Origin: Triplophysa rosa
Lineage: Eukaryota; Chordata; Actinopteri; Cypriniformes; Nemacheilidae
Reading direction: 5' to 3'
Length of the DNA: 64,000 nt
NCBI RefSeq assembly: GCF_024868665.1
Contig: NC_079891.1
Location: 31,905,592-31,969,591, forward strand
Shown here: in pieces, positions 25,884-37,936 of the stretch
How positions within the stretch are numbered: position 1 is the stretch's first letter
How the letters are laid out: each line of letters opens with the position of its first letter
The notes under the pieces: generated by a model
What the model was told of the DNA's origin: nothing
Databases searched by the model: none
The model's input: the letters and a program-made list of their open reading frames with translations, nothing else
Made by a program: the position numbers and the translations under genes

Positions 25884-28800
25884 AAATGCGTACCATCACT
25901 ACTCCGGCCACTTCACGCACTTAATTCACACAATCGTCTGGACCCTTCTGTTTCATCTCGACCTCTCTGTCCCTTTGCCACATACACACAAATGCACACA
26001 TATGAACACATCATCACAAAACAAACATTATTCCTTCATCCTCACTTTCATCGTCAGGACAGTCTACTCTGTAGGAAAGGAACGGGCCGGTAATGAAAGT
26101 ACAAAAAAGATAAAGAAAGTCTGTCTTAATAGAATAGTTAACTCAAAAATGAAAGAGGGTAAGAGCGTTCCAACCATTTTTTTTTGTTGTGAAACACAAA
26201 CAGAGACACTACTTAATCAATGACTGAGAAAGTTCAATTTGACTGAACTATTACATTTACAAGACAGCAAAGGGCATAAAGATCAGAAAGACCCCAGTCA
26301 CACCCACTGATCATAAATGACTGGATTGCTCATGACGTCATTACACTGAAGCTACCGCAGCGCCATGTTGGTATGCCCAAACGTTCTATTGAATTAATAG
26401 GAAGTTATCACATATTAATGATCAAACCAGTCCCTGTTTTTATATCTAAAGTCTCACAGGACATCCTTACAACGCAAATGTCTTAAGCATGTAAATGGTT
26501 AATTATTTAAAGTCTTATTAGATATAGAGTGAGTTACGTTCCTTTTCATTACAGTAGCGCACATATCAGATCAGCAGACTAACAAGACACCTCAACGTAT
26601 GACAAATGTGCTTATTCAGAAAGATAAATACAGGCTGTATATGTTCTTTTAAGTCATGAACCTTTACTTCTAAACAATTACACATGTGCCATTAAAACAA
26701 TGTGCAATACACACTCACCTTCTATACATTGATTTCTATACGTCGCTATTCTGCCCAAAATAAACATTTAAGTTTAAGAAGTAACAATTAATTTAAACAC
26801 ACATGTGAACTAAAAACTTATTTCGCGCCTAATGAGCTATTTATAATGAGTTATTTTAGATCGTCATTTTGACTGTCAATTCAATGTTGCTCTCTGTCAG
26901 TTGGGCATACCAAGATGGCGGCGCGATCGCTTCCGGTGTGCACCCCCTGCTGTGGGTTTAGCGTTCTAGGCGCAATCCAGTCATTTATATAGATCAGCTG
27001 TCACACCATGTGTTCATGTGCCATAATTACCTGTAGTGCAAGAGAACACAAAGAAGGTGATGCCTTGCAGGCCAAATGCACTGGCATCCAGTACAAAACG
27101 GACCAAGTCTGCTGGTTCCAACCTCTTGGTGCTATTTGCTTTAAACAAAAGTGAGTTTGGACGTTGGAAGAGGTAAATGTCACAAAGAAACAGCATTTCT
27201 ATTATATAACGCAGAGCTTCACTTAAGCCCTGAATGTACGTCACTAGCCAAGCACAGGGACAGCCACGTCTCCTATTTGTCCAGCATGTTAGCGCATCTA
27301 TATCCACATAGACAAAATGATGATAGGCTTGTTGTTCCTGCTCACAGAGGGCCACGGTTTTGTAGAGTTTAGATCCAAGTCTAAGCAAGATAGACCATAA
27401 TCAGCTAAACACGCTCTAAATCAATGACATTAAGGTGTGTTTGATTCGGACTGGAGCTAAATGCAGAGTTTACAGAGGCCCTCCAAAAGCAGAATTAAAC
27501 ACCTTAGCATGATGTAATTTTACTATTGAACGTTAAAGTTTCCGTCCATCTATCCTCTATCCATCCAATCATTTTACAGGTCATCTGTTTGTGTGAAGGT
27601 TTTAGAGTTTAGCTTTGGGAGAGAGGAGCGCATTGTGCAACACTTGTGTGGAATAATCTTTTGGCAATTAAACATTTAGAGAGACTTGACGCTTTAGAGA
27701 CTATTGCTGCTAATATTCCCTCTTTCCTTTCCAATGTTAAAAATAATTCCTCCTCTTGATTCATTCATTCAATCGTTCTCCTTCTTTATTGTTTTCAACT
27801 GCTTATCTCTTTGTGTGTTGGCTTGTCCTTATTTTCCCATAAGTGGCATCATGTCCTTGGAGAAAGCCATTCTGTACATCATTATCTGAGCTTTTCTGTT
27901 TGTGCAGATGAATCATGCAAGAAAGCATGTTCATGAATCTGTGTGCATCTGTGTTTTGTATTTGTGTACATGAGTGTGTATGTTCGCAATCGCTCATTTT
28001 GGCTGCAGCAGAGCAGCTGGTAGTGACTGGTCAGGCACTCTTCTTTTCCTGCATGTGACAAGCAGGCCATAGAGAGGACAGAAGGGTCACAGACAGTCAC
28101 ACCTACAGCTATAGTGAAGAGCTTTTACGTCACAATATTCCCTTCTGGAAAACAACTAACACAAGAACCCACGCAAACAGCTAAACAATGATCCTATACG
28201 CAATGCAGGCCTGCTCGACTAAATGATTACAGGTGGCAAATAAGTAAAAGCAGCAGGGTTAGTTTCATTTTACATATTTATTTAAAGCTGTAAGAACACA
28301 TCTAGATTTACAGGGGAATTGCTTCTGAAATGTGATCTGATGTCATAATAAACAATCTTACTAAACAAACCGCAATCAGTACTTTTCTAGATTTTTATTT
28401 GACGCATGGTGTAAATTTTCAACACGAAAGATGAAAAATTAGCGAAGAACAAGTCAGAAAGTACTGAGGAACATTCATATAATTTTTTTTATTCATATGG
28501 TTTTTGATGTCTTGAGTCAGATCACACAGAAACATTTCGATTTGACTTGACCGTTCTAAAATTCAACCATTCTTGTTCAGTGTCTTTCATGATTCATCAA
28601 TGTTTTCTTTTTTAAACTCATCGGAAAGTTTTTCATTTGGCCATATTACACGAAAGCATATTGATGCGAAACTCCTCGATGGCAGAGCAAGAAAACCTGA
28701 ACAGACTGGATTTCCTGTCTCGAAACCTTCTCATTACATTACATTACTTTATTTTAACGGGCTTGCTTGATTTATCAAATCACTTGATCAATGGCAATAT

Positions 28801-29868
28801 ATATATATATATGTCACAGGTGTTGTTTGTTAAATAAGATGCTAGGTAATCAGATCACAGGAAAATGTCATCCCAATGATTTATCCATATTATCCATACA
28901 CAAAAGTACCTTTGTCAGAGCATTTTTACATATCCAATGTGACTGTGATTGAAGCAAGAATTACATCACCAAACGTAACCATTTAGAAAACTCACTGTTC
29001 GCTTAAGTATTTTGCAAACTGTTGGCCTCAGACATATTTGAATCTAATCCAGAACAGCTGGATGGGAGTGAGATTTCAAATAAATCTGACAAAATAGCTA
29101 TGACAATACAGCAAACGTTCCATTCTTTGTTCTGTTGTGATTCCAAAACTCAATGACTGAATCAAGAGGAGTTGAAATTTGCATGGCCTTGAAGCTTGAC
29201 AGTATTGATGGGCGGGATAGATTTGCTTGATGTGTGTAAAAATGTACGTATTGCCTTAATCATGACTGCTTAAAGAGTTCTCACGTTTTCTTCATCTCGA
29301 CACTGTTTTAGAGATGGTTCAGAAGTGCACACCCTTATTTGTGTGGCTGCTAGTGATCTTCCCCTAAAGCCAAATAAAGCCATTTATCAACCAAACGTAT
29401 CATACAGAAACCTCTTTGTCTCTGCACACATGCCCATTCACATGCTATATGCAGAAGCTTATACTTTAAATCAAATAAATCTACAAGTTAATCGCTCCTC
29501 TTTATCTCTATCAACTTTGAAAACAAATTCAAGCTATGGTTGGGGCAGATTTGGACAAACTCAACAGCAGGGTTAAAATAACTATATACCTAGATTAATT
29601 TAACCCAAGGTTTGTCTGTGTTTGGTTGAACCATGTGTTGAAACAACACAGCACTTTTTAAAGTTTACAATATTAAAAAATGCAAAAGGCTCCAAAAATA
29701 TAGTGAATCCCCAAATAAGGAAAGAAATGGAACAAAACCTTTCTCTGTGCTGTCCAAATGGTCACTTTTAGGATAGAACAATGTTTGTGTGTTCAAAATA
29801 TGTATTGTATTCAGTTGAAAGAGACATTTCTCAATAGGTCACATTTAATAAATGGTAAATGCAAATGT
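25884..29868. other. intergenic between ina and the fold-back element
   Basis: The first few hundred bases are presumably ina 3' UTR; no clear poly(A) signal was fixed. A MITE occupies 26307-26998. The remainder holds a short AT run at about 28798-28812 and no supported gene. Confidence 0.45.
26307..26998. mobile_element. inverted-repeat element with CTGATC(A/T)... ends
   Basis: The left end CTGATCATAAATGACTGGAT and inverted right end CTGATCTATATAAATGACTG agree. Further in, GCGCCATGTTGGTATGCCCAA (left, positions 26360-26380) pairs with its complement at about 26904-26924. No transposase is present in the 690 bp. Confidence 0.7.
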
Positions 29869-30669
29869 GGGTAACACTTTATTTGACGGGGTGTTCATAA
29901 GACTGACATGACACCTTCATAATGGTGTTTTGAATGGTGTCATGACATTTGTCATGTCATGAATATGAAGGAGATTTTATGCATGTTTATGACAACTGTC
30001 ATTAAGTGTCATTCGCTCATTTATGTATTTTTTAATGCAAAGATGACATTGTTTGAGATGTCTTTGTTATGACAACTTGACATAAAGCAATACATCATAA
30101 TCTGTCAGTGTCTTTGTCAGGACAACTTGACATTACCAAGACAACATAACCTGTCATAAACATGACATAGCAGAATAATATCCCAGGGATTGCACGTACT
30201 CTGATACAAATGTATAGTATAATGTAAAGCACTCGCTTTGGATAAAAGCGTCTGCCAAATGCATAAATGTAAATGTGAATGTAATGGCCTCATGACAGCC
30301 AATGTCAAAACCAACCACATGACAGTGTTATGTAATGTTAATCCATAAAGCTACGCAGTTTCTTAAATTTGATTATTATTCTGCTATGTCATGTTTATGA
30401 CAGGTTATGTTGTCTTGGTAATATCAAGTTGTCCTGACAAAGACACTGACAGATTATGATGTATTGCTTTATGTCAAGTTGTCATAACAAAGACATCTCA
30501 AACAATGTCATCTTTGCATTAAAAAATACATAAATGAGCGAATGACACTTAATGACAGTTGTCATAAACATGCATAAAATCTCCTTCATATTCATGACAT
30601 TTGTCATGTCATGATTATGAAGGTGTCTTGTCAGTCTTATGAACACCCCGATAAAATAAAGTGTTACCC
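29869..30669. mobile_element. large fold-back (palindromic) element with SINE tail in the loop
   Basis: Two arms of about 300 bp (29869-30175 and 30370-30669) are near-perfect inverse copies. They begin GGGTAACACTTTATTTGACG and end with its complement. The loop contains TCGCTTTGGATAAAAGCGTC, the conserved 3' tail of fish tRNA-derived SINE/LINE elements. There is no coding capacity. Confidence 0.85.
30178..30280 (+). mobile_element. SINE 3' fragment inside the fold-back loop
   Basis: ATTGCACGTACTCTGATACA followed by CTTTGGATAAAAGCGTCTGC matches the 3' half of the SINE seen at 53620-53885. The tRNA-related head is absent apart from a short TCCCAGGGA remnant. Confidence 0.65.
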
Positions 30670-30799
30670 AAATGTGTAGTTGACAAATAAACTGTAAATG
30701 TGTCCTATAGTGTAACAGCAAAAATTTTGAAAAAATACTAACAATGAAGATAAATCTCTAATGCTATTTTATATTATAAATATTAATAATATAAAATAA

Positions 30800-31307
30800 T
30801 GTCACGGTTCTAGGGTAAGGTGAGACAAGGAGAGAGGACCCAGACGCAGACAGCGGGTAAGGGGTTAAACAGGGCTTTTTAATAAATAATAAAACACACA
30901 AAACAAAAACCCACGAGGGGAAAACAAGGGTATAATAAGAACAAAGGCGAACTACACTAAACAAGACTAAAACTAACATTAACAACATATTACACAGGAC
31001 TACGCTACACTTAACAGGACAAGAACTCACCCACACGAAACACTACAGAGTACAATGATCCGACACAAGACAGCGAACACAGGGGCATTAAATAAGGGGA
31101 CTAATCAAAGGGGAACAGGTGTGGGGCATGAACTAATAAACAACCAATAACGAGAGATACAAAAGGGCGGGAACACAGACAAGGACCGGAGAGAGTATCG
31201 AAGGCCGAAAGGGTCAAAATGACTCTCTCCACACATAACAAGGGATCCTGCTGTGATTCTGCCACAAGATCAAGAAAGACATGACAAGATGAGGCAGAAT
31301 CACGACA
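30800..31307 (-). mobile_element. solo LTR, minus orientation
   Basis: It begins TGTCACGGTT and ends AATCACGACA (TG...CA with short inverted ends). Read on the minus strand it starts TGTCGTGATTCTGCCTC, like the LTR at 53015, and contains TTTATTAAAAAGCC near the poly(A) region. AAATAA flanks both sides. No internal retroelement genes adjoin it. Confidence 0.75.
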
Positions 31308-33670
31308 AAATAATATATTATTAACTGTTTGTTTGCTACATTTTTGATATGTCACACTATAGGACACATGTACGGTAGCCTATATATGTCAACTACGCCA
31401 ACGCCAAATGTTTCAAAATACAGGCTGCTATTGCTTTGGCCTCACTGAAATTTAGTGTTTTAGTAATGCGTGTTCTAAAGGGTTAAAGCAGAAGAGGAGC
31501 CTATTATTTATTTATCTCCCAAACATCAATATCGGTAGCACAATATTCCTCTTGGCTACACGATTTCAAAATAAAGCTATCACCACTTTGGAAATCAATC
31601 ACATCGACTTCCCTAAATCCGTAACGGTGATGTTCATCTCCAACAAAACAATTTTCAAATTTGTCTTAAATAATTGCTTTTCTTGAATATATGCATATTT
31701 TGCAAACTTGCAGATGTAGTTACTGACTCAGCATATCCTTAGCCTGAAATATTTACCATAGCAGTGACATGCCTCTGATCTTAGTAACATGAACAGTCAA
31801 TATTATTTTGTTATTAAAAAAAAGATTTTGAGCTAAAGTAATCATAACATATAAGCTCTAAATACAGCTTTCTTGTAGTACATGATTAGAAACTGACTCT
31901 CATCCCAGCTTTAAGTCTTGACTATGAGTCTTATTAAACTTTTATATAATGATTTATTCATAATAAGGTTTAATGTGCGGCTTGTTTATTTTGGGAAGGC
32001 AGTTTGGTTCTGGTCTCTCTCTCTCTCTCTGCTATAAATAGGCTTCTGCATTGCAGATGTCCCATTACCCAAAGCCTGTAGAGATGTAATAATTCCCAGC
32101 TAGGAGCTCTGTGATCTTTCACACTCTCCTGTACACAGATACAAACATGAATTGACTGCTTAACCACAATGACACAGCAGAACAGTGAATTATAACACAC
32201 AAACATGCTGCATGGCCAGAACAAACCGACAAATAACAATGAGGGCCATGTGCATCCTTAACACAGTTCTCTATGGGCTCTTGAAACAAATACATGTCCA
32301 GTGACTATTAACAGATCTCATGTATTAAATATATTTTGGGGTTTATGACAGTACAAGAGCTTACGTCAGTAAAAAGATTAAAACGGACAAAATCAAATTA
32401 GGACTAAATGAGAGCTTGGGTTTCCACTAGTTCTACATTACAATAGCTACATCCTGAATAAATGAACAATCGATGTTATGTGCCTAGTTGCCAAATAAAC
32501 CGTAAATGTGTCCCATGCAGGTGTCACAGCAAAGATTAAAAAAAAATCTCTTATGCAATTTTATGTTATAAATATTAATATTAATCATATAAAATGGTAT
32601 ATTCAACAGTCAGTCTGTTTTCTCTGTACACACATACTGTATGTCGTGTATGTACGTGATTAAACAAATGGGAACAAATAGTGCACTTTATGACAAACTA
32701 CTACTAACCAATTTAACTCATACAAGTGCATATCCTAATAGGCTACGTTATTATTCATAACATAAAACAACACAAAAACCTCTAAAATCAGAGGGAAACG
32801 AGACAAAATTTGATTGGTTGGTGGACTCATAAGTGTCCTATTTTGTGAAAGGGGGCCCTAGTATTACTCCTCAAAAGTAGCCTACAATGCACTCTTGTAC
32901 ATACTTCAACATCTGTCAAAAATATAAGAAACGATAATTTTATACTGTTAGAATATGTGGCGTTAGGGTGGTCTGTTCTGACACCTAGTGTACACTGTTT
33001 GAAATCACCTATGCGGTATTTTCCCACTTTTTATTCACGAAAGATGAAGTGCGTTTTGCTACGGTACCAAATCCGCAGTGAATGTCTACTCACATTTCAG
33101 CTATCAACTCTTACCTTACCTTAAACTTGTGAATAGATGTCACTTTTCTTACCACACCATAAGCTGTTCTGGTTTTCCATAAAATACTATAATTAAACTT
33201 GATAATTTACAGTTTATTCTGACTAGATGAACACAGTTTAAAACCGTGCGCGCACCTGTGACCGCAAATCAATGCGCTAAGCCGCTACGTTGCTCGGCCT
33301 GCCCTTCAGTTAAAGTGGGACTATATTACTCTGCGGAAGAAACGTTTAAGTATATTAAAATGTATTATTTATAAATATTGATGCGTGTGACCACAACACT
33401 AGCTGCTGCCTAACAATCTTATATATGATGGTAACATCATGTTTTACAGCATGGTTGGAAATTATCACAACTTAAATCTTGACAGAAAATATTAAGTGGT
33501 GCAAATAATATTTAGCTGCCTAAAATTAGATCCACATTTACATAAACCTAAATGGGGAAACACCATACACAATTTATTTCAGAAGTCAGAAATGTAGCAC
33601 ACCTACATTTGAAGACATGCTTTTTAGTTGCAGAAGGAATACGTAAACAACAGAAACAAACCAATTTTTG
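31308..33670. other. intergenic, no gene recognised
   Basis: AT-rich. About 120 bases at 32477-32600 are a diverged duplicate of 30670-30790 (shared AATAAACCGTAAATGTGTCC-type sequence). A short CT run is at about 32014-32030. No exons are supported. Confidence 0.5.
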
Positions 33671-33685
33671 TTTTGTATAAAATGT

Positions 33686-33691
33686 TTTATT
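33686..33691 (-). terminator. h2az2: poly(A) signal of h2az2
   Basis: AATAAA on the minus strand, about 320 bases past the h2az2 stop codon. It is the first such hexamer found downstream. Confidence 0.6.
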
Positions 33692-34009
33692 ACCATTTCA
33701 GTATAAAACAGATCCATAACTCTGGCCAATTTAACAAACAATTCCACAGTCACAGCAGGAAATATCAGACACTTCCTGTTTGTCTCTCTCTAAAATACCT
33801 GACATTTGGGATGGGGAGGATTTAGTTGCCAATTTAGTTTTGGCGATATAACATTAACACAAAACTAACAAATCACTTGTGGTTAGCTAGGATAACATTA
33901 ATATTAACTTAAAAAAAGAATGGATAAATGGATGAACACAAGCCGATCTGGTCACACATTCCAAATTCAAGTCCTTGAGTCCATGTCACCATATCAACTC
34001 CAATGGGAA

Positions 34010-35948
34010 CTACACAGTCTTCTGCTGGCCCTTTTTACCGATCAGAGACTTGTGGATATGAGGAATCACACCTGCAAGAAGACAACAAACTTATGCTTAG
34101 CACCTTTAACCATCCACATATTCAAGTACACAGGCAAAAGCGACAAAAAAAAACCCTCCAACATACCACCACCAGCAATGGTTGCCTTGATGAGAGAGTC
34201 CAACTCCTCGTCTCCACGAATGGCCAGCTGTAAATGGCGCGGAGTGATACGCTTCACCTTCAGATCTTTTGAGGCATTTCCTGCCAACTCCAAAACCTAA
34301 AAAAAAAAACAATAAAATGAGAATAACTTTAAAGCTTCTGACCAATCAACACTAACTTGTTCACATTAAATTCACAACAAATGCCACAGGTGAGCAGAAC
34401 GTAAAAGCATACTTCAGCTGTGAGATATTCAAGGATGGCTGCGCTGTACACGGCTGCCGTCGCACCCACACGACCATGACTTGTAGTGCGGGTCTTCAAG
34501 TGCCTGTGGATACGGCCCACTGGGAACTAAAAGACAAAATGAGATATTTTTGACATTACGTATTATGTATGCATTAGACCCACGTCAAACAGAGTTAGAC
34601 AAAGTTTTTACTACATCTACAATTCAGAAGACGCTCAAGAAAATGATCAGAAGCAAATGCAGAAAACCAGTTGTATGAGTCTGATGCCAAAACACAGACT
34701 GTAATAAATGTGACCCAACAAACTATTTTCAACCCATGTAGTATATTTAACAAACGCACATTTGAACATGGGTCATTTCAAAACAAGCACCTGCAGAAGA
34801 ATGACATAAAACATAAAAAAGCATACCTGAAGTCCAGCCCTTTGGGAGCGAGACACAGCTTTTGCCTTGGCCTTGCCACTGTCCTTACCTGCCTTACCTC
34901 CTGCCTGTAAAAGAATCCACACAGATTTAGGATTATACACATGTAACCACCAGACACCATTACAGTGCGTTTCTTTAAAGAAAGAGTTAACTATTTGGCA
35001 CAATAAATAGCAGCAAAAATTTACAGTATTAAAACATTTTAAACCCACCAGAATAATGTGATACAAAAATGGGTTGAAAAATAAATATTAAAAACTATGA
35101 ATTATAATATTAACTTATTGTTAGCAAAAATGTACTTGTCAATTTCCAGCAACAGCACATCAATGCATTATTCATATGCAACCTAACTAAGTTACTACCA
35201 GTATAACGTTACGTAAGCTCTATAACAGTAACACAAAAAAGGTAAATGGGGTTAAAACCCCACTTTGTGTGTAACTTACATCGTTTCCCGCCGAGGGGGC
35301 ATGATGGGAACACTATTTAGGAATTGGGTCTAGCCCTGCCTTTTCATGAATTAACTTTTTACTACTAATTTGAAGCAAAGCCACCTGACGTAAAATAAAT
35401 GCAAATGGTCTGGAAGTAGATCCCTCCAAAAAAAAAACCGATCACATGATCACTGGCTCAATATTGAGAGCAATATCTCAACATTCTTGTTTCAATAAAT
35501 GCATTTGCACATAGTCAACAGTGGAACATAAAAATCGCAACAGTTGGAAGCAGTGCGAACAATTAGAAAATGAATGAAGTTTATCTAAACTGGTCGGCGT
35601 GAGCTCTACACTGCCGCTGATAGGTAACGTTACGGTTTGACTAGCTTAGCTAACCTGCTCACGAATATTTTTCAAACATTGGTAGCGAAAATCAACGAAA
35701 GTGTTTGGACATATGGGGTAGTCAGATCAACATCCCATATTATCGACTAAAAGAAAACCTCGTGCACCGCGACTCGTTAAATAGCAACTAAATAAACACG
35801 CGCGATTTAACGGCGCTAAATCCAGCCAACGTTAGCAGCGAGCTACCAATGAAATAAAAGACTGAAAATAAGCCACGAACCAAATGGAGCGGAACGTTGA
35901 CTTACAGAATAATGTTAAACAGAACATTTTAAGAAACTAACTTACCAT
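34010..35948 (-). CDS. h2az2: histone variant H2A.Z.2
   Basis: Five coding exons on the minus strand: 35946-35948 (the ATG only), 34827-34904, 34413-34526, 34167-34296 and 34010-34071. They total 387 bp and encode 128 residues, the family length. The protein starts [20 protein letters not shown] and keeps the whole histone fold and acidic patch ([18 protein letters not shown]). It ends GKKGQQKTV. Ala at position 15 (H2A.Z.1 has Thr) and Thr in HLKTRTTS (H2A.Z.1 has Ser) mark H2A.Z.2; the final Val is as in H2A.Z.1. The product replaces H2A in nucleosomes at promoters, deposited by SRCAP/p400. Unlike replication-dependent histone genes it has introns and a normal poly(A) signal. It is divergent from purb, the same pairing as human H2AZ2/PURB. 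Confidence 0.95.
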
Positions 35949-36200
35949 TTTAGCAACTTGTTGTATTTGAATAAGATTTGGGGAGGTCCGGCTAAAATCT
36001 ATTTCGCCTCTTGAGTCGGAGGAACAATAAACCCCCTCTAGCAGAGAACGATGGAGGCATACAGAGCGACGGCATTAACCAATCAGAATGGCCGTTATTG
36101 GTTCGAAATTTACACTGGCCAATAATATATACGTTTGTAGTTTCTTCTACCATCCCCCATCGATGAATGATGTTTGTACGTATAACACGTAGGCGGGACT
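35949..36200 (-). promoter_or_regulatory. h2az2: h2az2 promoter with CCAAT array
   Basis: Three CCAAT/ATTGG motifs at 36079-36083, 36097-36101 and 36119-36123 are spaced about 20 bases apart, a typical NF-Y arrangement. An AATATATA stretch follows. The 5' UTR (TGCTAAA before the ATG) leads to a donor directly after the start codon. Confidence 0.6.
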
Positions 36201-36689
36201 TTACGTTTTCAGAAATGTAAATAACTTACTTTACTTTGTAACTGGAAAGACATTAAAAAATAATTATAATAATAAAACATTTTAATGCAAATGGTAAGGT
36301 TTGGGTTTGGTTTTTACTGATAAATGAAAGATAAAGCCAAAATGATATAATTATTCATATAGAATTTTAGAAAGATTATGTTTAATGTTCATGTGTCTAA
36401 TGTATAAGAAAAGAATAGTTCACAATAATTATTGTGTCACATAATGCAAAAGCATGCAAAAGCACAGAAACAGAATAGAGACAGAGACAGAAATGCATGC
36501 AAACAGAATCATAGCCTGGAAAATAAATAAAGAAGATACAATTAAACAGTGCACACTAAACCTGTTTTACCTGTTTAAAAAGAGTTAGTATTTTAATATC
36601 GTAAAGAACATAACGTAGTGAAACACCACAGTGACTGACGTATGATTCTGTATGTATGTACTGAACGTAAGTGTCAAGTATCCGCAATA

Positions 36690-37006
36690 CAGTACACCAA
36701 TCGCCAGGCCCAATGATGGTACTGTCAAAACAGAAAGGCGGGGCTTATTTTTGACAGACAGTACAAGTGAGCCAACGAGAATAGGGATTCTGTGTTTACT
36801 GGCGCAACAGACAACTGGTGGTCCAATTGGAGAACGCGACAGTGTAACGACTTCGCGAGCGACTAATCACAAAACGTCGCCAAGGCCATGACGTCAACAC
36901 AACATTGGCCAATCACAGTGTAAAAACCCGTTTGCGATTAGGACGGGGGCGGGACCTGCCGAAACACGGGTGGGAAAAAATAACGCAGCTCTGGGTGATG
37001 GTGAAG
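36690..37006 (+). promoter_or_regulatory. purb: purb promoter region with CCAAT boxes and CRE
   Basis: CCAAT motifs occur near 36698, 36822 and 36909. A perfect palindromic TGACGTCA (CREB/ATF site) is at 36889-36896, about 110 bases before the start codon. GC-rich sequence begins here. Confidence 0.6.
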
Positions 37007-37936
37007 ATGGCGGATGGGGATAGTGGGAGTGAGCGCGGTGGAAGCAGCGGTGGTGGTGGTGGTGGAGGAGGGGTTGGAGGTAGCGGTTTTCAGCCTTTCC
37101 AGAGGGATCAGGAAACCCAGGAGCTGGCGTCCAAGCGGCTGGACATCCAAAATAAACGCTTCTACTTGGACGTGAAGCAAAACTCGAAGGGCAGGTTCAT
37201 CAAGATCGCCGAGGTTGGCGCTGGGGGCTCCAAAAGTCGCTTGACACTTTCCATGTCAGTGGCGGCGGAGTTTCGGGACTACCTGGGGGATTTCATTGAG
37301 CACTACGCCCAGCTTGGACCCAGCACCCCGGAGCAGATCGCGCAGTCCTCGAGCGGAGAGGACGGCGGGCCTAGACGGGCCCTGAAGAGCGAGTTCTTAG
37401 TGCGCGAAAACCGCAAATACTACCTCGATCTGAAGGAAAACCAGCGGGGGAGGTTCCTTAGGATCCGCCAGACCGTCAACCGCGGGCCCGGTGGGTTTGG
37501 CGCCGCGGGAGGCGTGCCCGGGGGGGGCATGCAATCCGGGCAAACCATTGCCCTTCCTGCTCAGGGTCTCATCGAGTTCCGCGACGCCTTGGCCAAGCTG
37601 ATCGATGACTACGGCGGAGATGACGAGGAGCTGGTCGGGGGCGGCTTCGCCGGGGGTTACGGTGAGCTTCCCGAGGGCACGTCGATCACGGTGGACTCCA
37701 AGCGGTTCTTCTTCGACGTCGGTTCTAACAAGTACGGGGTGTTTCTGCGGGTGAGCGAGGTGAAGCCCAGTTACAGAAACTCTATCACGATTCCCTTCAA
37801 AGCGTGGAGCAAGTTCGGGGGAGCTTTCTGCCGCTACGCCGAGGAGATGAAGGAGATCCAGGATCGTCACAGAGATAAAGTGTACGAGAGGAGAGGGGAA
37901 GAGGAATCGGAGGGGGACGACATCGACGACGACTGA
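37007..37936 (+). CDS. purb: purine-rich element-binding protein B (Pur-beta)
   Basis: A single uninterrupted exon codes for 309 residues (human PURB is 312). It starts [12 protein letters not shown], then a glycine run, then three PUR repeats: I at about 42-105 ([16 protein letters not shown]), II at about 124-203 ([20 protein letters not shown]) and III at about 224-285 ([20 protein letters not shown]). It ends in an acidic [10 protein letters not shown] tail. GFQPF and the acidic tail match PURB rather than PURA. The protein binds purine-rich single-stranded DNA and RNA and represses smooth-muscle and myosin genes. The conserved start is used, but an in-frame ATG three codons upstream (36998) has comparable context and would add MVK. 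The frame stays open back to 36905 without another ATG. The lack of introns is normal for PUR genes. Confidence 0.96.
   Translation: MADGDSGSERGGSSGGGGGGGGVGGSGFQPFQRDQETQELASKRLDIQNKRFYLDVKQNSKGRFIKIAEVGAGGSKSRLTLSMSVAAEFRDYLGDFIEHYAQLGPSTPEQIAQSSSGEDGGPRRALKSEFLVRENRKYYLDLKENQRGRFLRIRQTVNRGPGGFGAAGGVPGGGMQSGQTIALPAQGLIEFRDALAKLIDDYGGDDEELVGGGFAGGYGELPEGTSITVDSKRFFFDVGSNKYGVFLRVSEVKPSYRNSITIPFKAWSKFGGAFCRYAEEMKEIQDRHRDKVYERRGEEESEGDDIDDD

Noticed and set aside
25597..26223. 208-residue Lys/Arg-rich open frame on the plus strand
   Set aside because: It is the +1 frame of the GAG/GAA-rich acidic tail of ina; composition is forced by the repeat and it lacks any splice or homology support.
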